Below are positions 1 to 6,299 of a stretch of 6,299 nt of DNA, piece after piece. The DNA is from Marinisporobacter balticus. GTDB lineage: Bacteria > Bacillota > Clostridia > Peptostreptococcales > Thermotaleaceae. A program made the translations under genes and the position numbers. The DNA lies in contig NZ_SLWV01000053.1 in NCBI RefSeq assembly GCF_004345705.1, forward strand, positions 1 through 6,299. Reading direction: 5' to 3'. Each line of letters opens with the position of its first letter. The first letter of the stretch is position 1. The notes beneath the pieces were generated by a model, which saw only the letters and a program-made list of their open reading frames with translations, ran no database searches and was not told the origin of the DNA.

Positions 1-18
1 TTTGTTTGAATCGGTCAT
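1..18 (-). CDS. 5' end of the next operon gene (partial), possibly BREX pglZ
   Basis: Only the first six codons (M-T-D-S-N-K) lie in the window. The start is supported by a strong Shine-Dalgarno sequence, AAAGGAG at 32-26, seven bases before the ATG. This is the best ribosome binding site in the window. The gene follows the 136-residue protein on the same strand after 58 bp with no terminator between them, so it is probably in the same transcript. In common BREX-1 order pglX is followed by pglZ, an alkaline-phosphatase-fold protein. With an accessory cassette inserted after pglX, pglZ is the leading guess, but six residues cannot confirm it and another accessory gene is equally possible. Confidence 0.5.
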
Positions 19-25
19 GGTTATT

Positions 26-32
26 CTCCTTT
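26..32 (-). promoter_or_regulatory. Strong Shine-Dalgarno site for the gene at the left edge
   Basis: AAAGGAG lies seven bases upstream of the ATG at 18-16. It is the main evidence that a new gene begins at the window edge, in a different frame from the preceding 136-residue gene. Confidence 0.7.
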
Positions 33-76
33 GTCTTAATAAATTTATTGTACATGACCTTAAAATATCTGTCTAA

Positions 77-487
77 TTAATTGTAACCTATCCAAATTGT
101 ACTTTCTCTAAATTTAGGATGCTTAAATGACATTACTGATATATTTCTCTCAAGTGCTTCTGCTAAACAATATGCTTTAATTTTTTCTGTATATTCACAC
201 TTATATATAGACTCATTATCTGAAAATAACTCTTCCTCCCAAAAAGGAGCAGCTAATAAACTTTTTAATCTTGCTATCTCTGCACTCCCCTTAGAACCCA
301 TTAATTGCATCAAACTCTTTTCTTTTGTAACCATCAACGAGTATGTTTCGTATCCAGATAATATATCCATATCTAAATTTTCTATAATCTTAAACATAGG
401 CAAAGTTTCTTCTGCTAAACTATCAAAAAATTCATCGACATCCTTAAATTGTCCAGTTAATGAGAAATCATTTATTATAACGCTCAT
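77..487 (-). CDS. Small protein of unknown family, third gene of the DUF262/AAA module
   Basis: I do not recognise this 136-residue protein. It has no signal peptide, membrane segment or cysteine cluster, so it is probably cytosolic. The N-terminal third is acidic (residues 14-40). Its most distinctive stretches are PFWEEE (81-86) and CLAEALERNISVMSF near residues 107-121, followed by a basic segment and an aromatic C-terminus ending in IWIGYN. The ATG is two bases after the TAG of the ATPase gene and has no clear Shine-Dalgarno sequence, so translation is probably coupled to that gene. The tight linkage suggests a partner of the ATPase and the DUF262 protein: a sensor, effector or regulator. 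The frame stays open after the TAA to the window edge, so a C-terminal truncation of a longer family cannot be excluded. Coding is well supported; function is unknown. Confidence 0.8.
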   Translation of the reverse strand: MSVIINDFSLTGQFKDVDEFFDSLAEETLPMFKIIENLDMDILSGYETYSLMVTKEKSLMQLMGSKGSAEIARLKSLLAAPFWEEELFSDNESIYKCEYTEKIKAYCLAEALERNISVMSFKHPKFRESTIWIGYN

Positions 488-489
488 AA

Positions 490-1524
490 CTATATACCAA
501 GCATTCTATCTAAATCTATTTCAAACTGATCAAATAAGTCCTGTGGTAGATCAATAATTCTACCTCTTTTAGAAATTTTAATTTCACTATTTATTGTACA
601 ATTTCTATTATCTAAGCTTAAGAAATTAATAGACACCTCTTCATTAGATATCGCACTATTTGCTATGGCTACCCTTAGTCCATTAAAGAAATGGTCGCTA
701 TGTGTTTCAATTATTAACTGTCTATTTGCTTTTGAAATAAAGATAAAAAATTCTGTTAACCTAGATTGTGCTTTAGGATGCAAATGAATTTCTGGATTTT
801 CAATGATAAGTGTTTCATTTTCTTCTAGTGATAAACACATAATAATTATGCTAATTAAATAACTTAATCCAGACCCTGTGTTTTTTGTTCTTACCTTTAT
901 ACGACTTACTCCGCTAAATTGAGCTTTTAATTTATCTGTTTGCTTTATATCTTCTGTATTTAATCTACCACCTATAATGTGATCGAACCAATAGTTAACA
1001 TTATATCCCAATGTTTTACTTACATTATCAACCAATAATGTTTCATCAATTACTTTATTTATATTTCTATCAAAATATGATAAGCAATACTCTCCTTGTA
1101 ATCCAAACTTATAAATTTCCTTTGTGTTTTTTTCATAAGTATCCATATGTCCTATACGAGCTGCTGATAAATAATATAAGCCTTTGTCAAATGTTATATT
1201 AGACTTTGAAAAGTCGTTACTTCTAGATGAAGATTCTGAATCATCGAAAAACAATTCACAACTACCAGTGTTATCCTCAATATTAATCATTACATTTTTT
1301 GCATTCGTATTTAAATTTCTTAGTTCTCTAAATTCTCCCATTGATACTAAATTACCATTTAAATTAGGTTTACTATTTGACACGTTTTGACTTACCAATA
1401 ATAAACTTTGTATTATTGTTGATTTTCCAGATGAATTAACTCCCACCAATAAATTCAAATTATTAAATTTCAATTTAATATTATCTATGGATTTAAATCC
1501 TTTTACCATTAAACTATTAATCAC
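490..1524 (-). CDS. AAA ATPase (ABC/SMC-like, DUF3696-type), likely defence ATPase
   Basis: This 344-residue ATPase belongs to the SMC/ABC-type AAA proteins common in defence systems. Visible motifs are the opening MVKGFKSI strand, Walker A GVNSSGKST (28-36), a YLSAARIG segment (118-125), a signature-like GSGLSYLISIII (217-228), Walker B LIIENPEIHLHP (239-250) and the switch-histidine region ETHSDHFFNGLR (273-284). The tail GRIIDLPQDLFDQFEIDLDRML (residues 321-342) resembles the short DUF3696 C-terminal domain. The protein should bind and hydrolyse ATP, probably as a head-to-tail dimer; no nuclease (TOPRIM or HNH) domain is fused. The start is GTG, overlapping the upstream DUF262 gene by 8 bp and preceded by AGAGGTGAT at 1538-1530. 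Met6 is a weaker alternative start. The overlap implies translational coupling and a shared function. Confidence 0.9.
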   Translation of the reverse strand: MINSLMVKGFKSIDNIKLKFNNLNLLVGVNSSGKSTIIQSLLLVSQNVSNSKPNLNGNLVSMGEFRELRNLNTNAKNVMINIEDNTGSCELFFDDSESSSRSNDFSKSNITFDKGLYYLSAARIGHMDTYEKNTKEIYKFGLQGEYCLSYFDRNINKVIDETLLVDNVSKTLGYNVNYWFDHIIGGRLNTEDIKQTDKLKAQFSGVSRIKVRTKNTGSGLSYLISIIIMCLSLEENETLIIENPEIHLHPKAQSRLTEFFIFISKANRQLIIETHSDHFFNGLRVAIANSAISNEEVSINFLSLDNRNCTINSEIKISKRGRIIDLPQDLFDQFEIDLDRMLGI

Positions 1525-2773
1525 CTATTATCACCTCTATACCTTCTTCTGAACTCCGAGAATCAATCCAAGAGTCATTGATTATTACCTCTATAAATTG
1601 TTCTGAAATTTTCTCAAATCTATCATTCACTTTATTAACAGCATCTCTATGGTTAGCAATATTATCTAAAAAAATCTTATCATTAATCAATGCAAAATAC
1701 TTTTCTTTTATAATTTCATCTAAATTCACATTATCTCCAAGAGTTATCATAATATAAACCAATACCTCAAATACATTCATGTTAATAGGTGATTTATTTC
1801 CTTTTTCACTTCTTGCCAACCTAAATGCATCTTCCCCTAAGATTCTATTTGCATTTTCCATAGCTATTTTAAATTTTTCTTCTAAATTAATTAAAATTGT
1901 TTCTTCTACAAAATTTAAATATTCCATAGTTTTGCCTAAAAAGTCATCAATATCACCTTCATATTCAATTAATTTTCCTTGCTCATCCGTTAATAATTTT
2001 TCAATCCATAAATAAAAAGCTATTGATCTTAATATTATATATTTATCTTTCATTCTCTTTGATTTTAATCCATTAGCTGTAGCTATCTTAAATAACTGAT
2101 CTTTAGATAATTTTTCTAATAATTTTGTTGAATTCCCTTGATATAGTGCATTTCTCATTTCTTGATTATTTAATGGGGTTCCACCCCTATTTACCCTATC
2201 AAACACATGAAATTTAACTGTATCTGGAGTAGGTGGTTTTATTATTTGCATAATTAATTGATAGTCTTCTATCTTTGATTGATATATGGGGTCAATTTCA
2301 TCAAATTTTTTATCTGATAAATTTCTTAATATCTTTAATTCTGTTAATGTAAATTTATTGTCTAAAAATTCAAAAAAAGCAGTTAATCTTTGTCTGCCAT
2401 CAACAACAATTAAATTTCCAAACTTATCTTCTGATAAATACATTATGGGTATAGGCAACCCCATTAATACACTTTCGATTAATTCAGATTGTTGCTTTCG
2501 GTTCCATACTTTTTCTCTTTGAAAATCACTATCTAGAATTATTTGATTTCTTTTATCTGTTTTAGTATATTCAGTTGAATCACTTTTCTGTGTTTTTGTT
2601 CTATCATGTTTTCTTTTTAATTCGAATACAGAAAAATAACCTGGATCTATTTTAATATTTTCTAATGAATATATATTGTATGATTCCTTTTCAGGATTTA
2701 ATGAATCTTCTCCGTCTAGCTCAGGATTTTTATTATCTATTCCATATTTTTCTTTATCAGCACGCTCTATCAA
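1517..2773 (-). CDS. DUF262 domain protein (ParB/GmrSD N-terminal-like)
   Basis: This is a 418-residue DUF262 protein. After a polar 70-residue leader come the FQREKVW motif (84-90, the family's YQRxYVW-like element), LIVVDGRQRLTAFFEF (121-136), which carries a DGRQR version of the usual DGQQR nucleotide-binding motif, and RVNRGGTPLNNQEMRNALY (193-211). The C-terminal 200 residues look helical, and I see no DUF1524 His-Asn nuclease signature like that of full GmrSD, so cleavage activity is uncertain. Known DUF262 proteins (GmrSD, BrxU, SspE) use this fold to bind NTP and drive restriction of modified or unmodified phage DNA. The start is TTG with AGAGAGGTG at 2788-2780, six bases upstream. 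The gene is first in a three-gene block with the AAA ATPase and a small protein, placed directly after pglX. An NTP-regulated defence component is the likely role; the target is unknown. Confidence 0.88.
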   Translation of the reverse strand: MIERADKEKYGIDNKNPELDGEDSLNPEKESYNIYSLENIKIDPGYFSVFELKRKHDRTKTQKSDSTEYTKTDKRNQIILDSDFQREKVWNRKQQSELIESVLMGLPIPIMYLSEDKFGNLIVVDGRQRLTAFFEFLDNKFTLTELKILRNLSDKKFDEIDPIYQSKIEDYQLIMQIIKPPTPDTVKFHVFDRVNRGGTPLNNQEMRNALYQGNSTKLLEKLSKDQLFKIATANGLKSKRMKDKYIILRSIAFYLWIEKLLTDEQGKLIEYEGDIDDFLGKTMEYLNFVEETILINLEEKFKIAMENANRILGEDAFRLARSEKGNKSPINMNVFEVLVYIMITLGDNVNLDEIIKEKYFALINDKIFLDNIANHRDAVNKVNDRFEKISEQFIEVIINDSWIDSRSSEEGIEVIIGD

Positions 2774-2803
2774 AATCTACACCTCTCTTATTTTCAAACT
2801 AAC

Positions 2804-2815
2804 TTTCATATGAAA
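2804..2815. repeat. 12-bp perfect palindrome TTTCATATGAAA, possible operator
   Basis: TTTCATATGAAA is self-complementary over 12 bases. It overlaps the candidate -10 box (2818-2813) and the expected transcription start of the DUF262 gene, the usual place for a repressor operator. No regulator gene is visible in the window. In such AT-rich DNA a chance palindrome of this length is possible. Confidence 0.35.
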
Positions 2816-2828
2816 ATATTGAATCTAT

Positions 2829-2872
2829 TAATTTAATACAAGATATGCTTATACATACCCTGTATTAAATTA
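2829..2872. repeat. 12-bp perfect inverted repeat abutting the pglX stop codon
   Basis: TAATTTAATACA (2829-2840) and its exact reverse complement TGTATTAAATTA (2861-2872) flank a 20-base centre in which TATG and CATA can also pair. The outer arm touches the pglX TAG codon (2875-2873). As RNA this forms a long, A/U-rich hairpin without a GC-rich stem or a following U tract, so it is a poor intrinsic terminator. It may be an mRNA processing or stability element, a regulator site, or a trace of cassette insertion. Confidence 0.5.
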
Positions 2873-5800
2873 CTATATCTTTGCTATTAAATCCATCTTA
2901 ACTTCCTTATCCTTAGAGTTAATAACCTTAACCCCTTGGAATTTAGCATAGTTCACCTTAACCCCATCATCTAAATCGATAGATATTTTCTCATTTGCTA
3001 AATGGGCTACTACTTGATCATACTCTCTACATTCTTCTATCTGCTTCGCTATTCTACCTATCTTCTTCTTAGCAGCAGTTCTATCTTTTGCAGTGTATTC
3101 TTCTGAATCTACTATTTCTTGTTGCCTCTTAACTTGTGCTTCATACTTTCTTTGTAATGTATGAAGATAATCGGTTCTAACCTTTGCAACAGTTTGTTCA
3201 TTGTATCTATGCATATAAACTAAAGCCTTAAATCCATCATTTTTACCAGACTCAAACATCCAGTAAATAGGTCTCTTTTTATAAACCTTTAAGTGATCCT
3301 TATAAAAATCCTTAATAAAGTATCTTCTAATCGCCTGCCTCACAGTTTCAGAAGACTTTCTACCAATAGAATCCGCAATAAAATCTAAGTTTTCTTCTAA
3401 AGTTTCATCACTATAAACAGTTCTAACAAATTCAATAAATCTTGAAACCATATCATCCTCAAAATATTCATCCTCTGTTATAGGAATAACATTATTGATG
3501 TCAGGCATAAAAGTAGCATCCACCCATGAATTTGATATAATATTACCCTCTTCGTCCTTCTCTATCTTTCTAACCTTTTTATCCTCTAAATTCCACTTAT
3601 CTTTAAAGTCCCCACCAGCATAAACAAGACCTTCCACATCAATAGAATATCTACCAAGCATACACCCAACAGCATAAGAAATAAATGATTTTATATCCCT
3701 TTCTCTATCTGCTTTTCTAATCGTTATGTCTTTATCCTCAACTTCTGGAGTTAATTCTTCTTGTAAACCATAAATATCAATAAATATTCTGTTTAATTCT
3801 TCTTCATTACTCTTCAACTGAATAAAAGCCTCTTCACATTCAGTTTCCCATATAGTAAATACTGAACTTAATTTGTATTGTTCACCTTTATCTAGTAACT
3901 TTAATAATGGATGGATTTTGAAATCCCATGAGGTTTCAAATGAATTCCAATCTATTCTCGAAATATACATACACTGATTTACAACTTTCTTGATGTCACT
4001 ATTATTATAGTTAATTTTTTCATTGAACGGTATTTTAGAAACATCTCCTAACTGATAAGACAAAGTAGGATTTAATATTTGTAATACCTTACAACTAATT
4101 TTAGAATTTAATAACCCTAATAATAGACTATAGTCCTTATCGTCAACATAAAATGCGGAACCAGTTATATCGTGTGTTACATCCTGTCTTAACTCTCTAA
4201 AAGTAGGATCAGATGTAGACATTAAATTGAAACTTATTCCTCTCTTATACCAATATTGTTCAGTAATTATTCTGCAAATTTTATCATTTTTATAATGATT
4301 TCTTGCCTCATTACTCCAATTTATTATATAACTAAAATTACCATACCACTTCCTTGAGCCTCCACCTTTAGTATATAATAACCACTTATGTCCAATACCG
4401 ATAAAAGAATCATCTACTTCCCAAAACCATCTCAAAAATTTATCATTATTTCCTGTTAAATTTTGACCTACCGTATGGATTTTTTTATCAATTGATCTCA
4501 ACTTAAATATAGTTCTAAATTTTGGTGTAATCCAATATGCAATAGGATACCCGTCTATAACTTTTAGTGATTCTCCACTACACAAATATACCTTTTCTCC
4601 ATTAAGATAAGCATATTTCTTTTCATCTGATGACATATATAATTTAACATCACTGTATTTACTAAGATATTTATTTAAACTTCTATTTCTTATAGTAAAA
4701 GTTGTTGCTTGAACTACTTCCCCGCTTATTTCATCAAACGCACGCGATCCTAAATGCGCCATGGATTGTATAGTTTTCGTATCTACAATTTTTTTTCTTA
4801 TCTTTTCAAAATACTGTAGAAACATCCATGAATGCATTGTAATCATCGACAAATATTCATTGTATTTAACATAATTAAGTCCTTTTACTATAAATACTGT
4901 AGATAAATCATTTTTTGCCTCATTAAAATTCACATCCAAAAAATTCTTCAACTTATTCCCCATATTTCTTCTTCCCATATAAGGTGGATTAGTAATACAC
5001 ACCTCATACTTCCTACTCATTATTTCTGCCTGCTTAATTATTGTAGGCAGTTTATCTAAAAGTAACCTTCTATAATCAGCAAACATTAAATTATCTTCTT
5101 TTCTAATTTCATCTAATCTTTGTTTTAATGCGTCAAAGTTTATTTTTTCAACTTCAAGTATAGACCCATATTCCTTAGCGTCATTAAAGGTTTCAACTAA
5201 ATATTCAATATCTTTTCTTAACTCTTCATTATCTCCTACAAAGTAATCAATCGCTTCCTTAGATATTCCATTACTTTCTTGTATTGAACATAAATTTAAT
5301 TCTAAGTGTTCTCTTTCTATCTCTCTAAACAATCTTCTATTGTAGTGCCTTGCCTTCATTATTAAAGCAAAACTTGCTAGTTGTGATGCTCTGTCGTCTA
5401 TATCTAATCCATATAAATTATTTTGCAGAATCAATCTCGGTATTTCTCTTTCTGAATACCCTGCACTTTTGTATATTTCATAAAAAACATCAAAGGCATA
5501 AACTAATATATGTCCTGATCCCATGCATGGATCTAGTACCTTTATATCTTCTGGTTTTAGTTTGCTGTGTTCTTCTCTTATTTTCTTTAATTCTTCTTCT
5601 ACCTCTGGCTCTTGCTGTGCTTCTTCTAGGTAGTATTTCCATTTTCCTTGAAGTTCCTCATTTGGATGTCCTTCTAACCATAGTCTGCCTAATGCGTTTT
5701 CTACCATATACTTAACGATCCATTTTGGAGTAAATAATTGTGTTGCAGCTGGTATGTTTTCTTTTGTTATTTTTATATTCTTTTTTAAAGCTGCAAATAC

Positions 5801-6202
5801 TTCATCCTTCTTTTCTGATATGTAGTATTGATACATCCAACCTATTATTTCTACTTCTTCTTTCCAGTCTGATTCTTCTATATCATCTACCATTTTTCTT
5901 ATTACTGACCCTTCTTCTAAAAGATTATCTGGGAGTAATAATTCTGTGTAATCACTTATCTTTTCAAACATTTGAGGTATGATCTCCCCAAGTTTATTAC
6001 ATTGTCTTACTAAAATATGCTTATAAACCTCTTCTCTATCTTCTGTTTTACCACTATCTAAAAGTTCATATATATGCTCTGCATTTAAATTTAATTCCTC
6101 TATTACTTCTGAGACTCTAGTTAAAACATCTGGTTCTGTTTTTCCTTCTACTTCTGATGAAAGAACTCTTATTCCACTTGGAAGATAATCATTTACTTCC
6201 AT
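2873..6202 (-). CDS. pglX: BREX-1 adenine-specific DNA methyltransferase PglX, apparently 5'-truncated
   Basis: PglX (BrxX) makes N6-methyladenine at the BREX recognition site, marking host DNA and taking part in phage exclusion. The visible 1109 residues include PAATQLFTPKWIVKYMVEN (151-169), SAM-binding motif I DPCMGSGHILV (224-234), GLDIDDRA (265-272) and catalytic motif IV NPPYMGRRN (405-413). Next come KWLLYTKGGGSRKWYGN (606-622), the segment NPTLSYQLGDVSKIPF (711-726) closing a variable specificity region, and the PglX-type C-terminus with KRPIYWMFESG (976-986). The frame opens with MEVNDYLPSGIRVLSSE. In full-length homologues as I recall them this stretch lies about 90 residues in, after a conserved RFMEVNDYLP-like context, and usual length is near 1200. 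Upstream there is an in-frame TAA at 6223-6221 and no coding potential, and the Shine-Dalgarno site is weak (GAG, 12 bases away). The identity is secure; whether the shortened protein is made and active is not. Confidence 0.93.
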   Translation of the reverse strand: MEVNDYLPSGIRVLSSEVEGKTEPDVLTRVSEVIEELNLNAEHIYELLDSGKTEDREEVYKHILVRQCNKLGEIIPQMFEKISDYTELLLPDNLLEEGSVIRKMVDDIEESDWKEEVEIIGWMYQYYISEKKDEVFAALKKNIKITKENIPAATQLFTPKWIVKYMVENALGRLWLEGHPNEELQGKWKYYLEEAQQEPEVEEELKKIREEHSKLKPEDIKVLDPCMGSGHILVYAFDVFYEIYKSAGYSEREIPRLILQNNLYGLDIDDRASQLASFALIMKARHYNRRLFREIEREHLELNLCSIQESNGISKEAIDYFVGDNEELRKDIEYLVETFNDAKEYGSILEVEKINFDALKQRLDEIRKEDNLMFADYRRLLLDKLPTIIKQAEIMSRKYEVCITNPPYMGRRNMGNKLKNFLDVNFNEAKNDLSTVFIVKGLNYVKYNEYLSMITMHSWMFLQYFEKIRKKIVDTKTIQSMAHLGSRAFDEISGEVVQATTFTIRNRSLNKYLSKYSDVKLYMSSDEKKYAYLNGEKVYLCSGESLKVIDGYPIAYWITPKFRTIFKLRSIDKKIHTVGQNLTGNNDKFLRWFWEVDDSFIGIGHKWLLYTKGGGSRKWYGNFSYIINWSNEARNHYKNDKICRIITEQYWYKRGISFNLMSTSDPTFRELRQDVTHDITGSAFYVDDKDYSLLLGLLNSKISCKVLQILNPTLSYQLGDVSKIPFNEKINYNNSDIKKVVNQCMYISRIDWNSFETSWDFKIHPLLKLLDKGEQYKLSSVFTIWETECEEAFIQLKSNEEELNRIFIDIYGLQEELTPEVEDKDITIRKADRERDIKSFISYAVGCMLGRYSIDVEGLVYAGGDFKDKWNLEDKKVRKIEKDEEGNIISNSWVDATFMPDINNVIPITEDEYFEDDMVSRFIEFVRTVYSDETLEENLDFIADSIGRKSSETVRQAIRRYFIKDFYKDHLKVYKKRPIYWMFESGKNDGFKALVYMHRYNEQTVAKVRTDYLHTLQRKYEAQVKRQQEIVDSEEYTAKDRTAAKKKIGRIAKQIEECREYDQVVAHLANEKISIDLDDGVKVNYAKFQGVKVINSKDKEVKMDLIAKI

Positions 6203-6206
6203 GTAT

Positions 6207-6299
6207 TGTCGATTCTCAAATTAAAGTAGCAAAAATTCTCGGATTAAATGGGTATACAATAGGATAAAAAATCAAACGGTTCTCAGATTAAATAATTTG
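6207..6299. mobile_element. Candidate transposon end interrupting pglX (Tn7/Tn552/IS21-like pattern)
   Basis: At 6207 the sequence changes from pglX-like coding DNA to non-coding DNA with stops in every leftward frame. The new sequence begins TGTCGATTCTCAAATTAAA and carries three spaced copies of a 13-base motif. A TGT terminus followed by repeated transposase-binding sites is typical of elements with retroviral-integrase-type DDE transposases (TnsB/TniA/IstA classes). The base pairs at 6205-6203 still encode Tyr in the pglX frame, fitting an R-Y-M-E-V-N context cut after the last base of an arginine codon. The transposase and the other end lie outside the window, so this is inference from the junction and the repeat pattern. 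Confidence 0.4.
6213..6292 (+). repeat. Three direct copies of TTCTCRRATTAAA upstream of pglX
   Basis: The copies are TTCTCAAATTAAA (6213-6225), TTCTCGGATTAAA (6236-6248) and TTCTCAGATTAAA (6280-6292). They are identical except at the two central purines, and start 23 and 44 bases apart, about two and four helical turns, so a protein bound to each would sit on the same DNA face. No further copy was seen in the window. They suit transposase-binding repeats in a transposon end or, alternatively, operators for a regulator. The first copy also supplies the weak GAG in front of the pglX ATG. Confidence 0.7.

Larger units (their letters stand above)
2774..2872 (-). promoter_or_regulatory. Gap between pglX and the DUF262 gene with weak promoter candidate
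   Basis: These 99 bp are the longest gap between genes inside the window. Read leftwards, TTGTAT (2841-2836), a 17-base spacer and TATTTT (2818-2813) make a weak sigma-A-like promoter, each box matching the consensus at four of six positions. Initiation would fall near 2806, about 30 bases before the TTG start. The gap also holds a long inverted repeat and a short palindrome, listed separately. A private promoter would let the accessory module be expressed independently of the BREX operon, but AT-rich DNA often gives such matches by chance. Confidence 0.3.

Noticed and set aside
1011..1390. Two short plus-strand open frames opposite the ATPase gene
   Set aside because: They lie wholly inside a gene with clear Walker motifs, look like no known family and have no independent signals.
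1779..2522. Two 78-residue plus-strand open frames opposite the DUF262 gene
   Set aside because: They are antisense to well-supported coding sequence, including the DGRQR motif; they are composition artefacts.
2829..2872. Intrinsic terminator after pglX
   Set aside because: The hairpin stem is almost all A/U and no U tract follows it, so efficient termination is unlikely.
3990..4990. A different gene or recombined segment inside pglX
   Set aside because: The reading frame is continuous, and divergence here is expected because this part of PglX corresponds to the variable specificity region.
5350..5715. Plus-strand 121-residue open frame, very hydrophobic, opposite pglX
   Set aside because: It is antisense to the conserved PglX SAM-binding region, and its Leu/Val/Phe-rich composition is what the complement of Glu/Lys/Asn codons gives. 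It has no supporting ribosome site.
5740..5982. Plus-strand 80-residue leucine-rich open frame
   Set aside because: It is a shadow of the N-terminal part of pglX, an artefact of Glu/Lys-rich codons read on the opposite strand.
6213..6292. CRISPR array
   Set aside because: The repeats are only 13 bases long, the intervals are unequal (10 and 31 bases) and there are just three copies.

Overview
The window comes from an AT-rich (roughly 30% GC by eye), Firmicutes-like genome, most plausibly a Clostridia-type anaerobe. Supporting signs are AGA/ATA/TTA-heavy codon use, purine-rich Shine-Dalgarno sites and TTG/GTG starts. All real genes read leftwards (minus strand). The window is part of a BREX anti-phage defence locus that carries an accessory gene module.

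Right to left: the first 93 to 97 bases at the right edge (6203-6299) are non-coding. They hold three near-identical 13-base direct repeats, TTCTCRRATTAAA. They look like one end of a mobile element that has cut into the next gene. That gene (2873-6202) is pglX/brxX, the BREX-1 adenine-specific DNA methyltransferase. Its catalytic core and C-terminus are intact, but the reading frame begins at a methionine that, in family members as I recall them, lies about 90 residues inside the protein, so the 5' end appears to be missing. A 99-bp gap follows, with a perfect 12-bp inverted repeat touching the pglX stop codon, a 12-bp palindrome and a weak promoter candidate.

Three tightly packed genes come next: a DUF262 (ParB/GmrSD-N-like) protein (1517-2773, TTG start), an ABC/SMC-type AAA ATPase with a DUF3696-like tail (490-1524, GTG start, 8-bp overlap) and a 136-residue protein of unknown family (77-487, 2-bp gap). 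After 58 bp, a strong ribosome binding site and ATG start a further gene that runs off the left edge. By BREX gene order it could be pglZ, but only six codons are visible.

PglX normally supplies self/non-self methylation for BREX. The nested three-gene cassette looks like a second, NTP-dependent defence module (a nucleotide-binding DUF262 protein, an ATPase sensor and a small partner) riding inside the BREX operon. If the right-edge repeats are a transposon end, BREX may be disrupted or expressed from within the element, while the nested module may have its own promoter.
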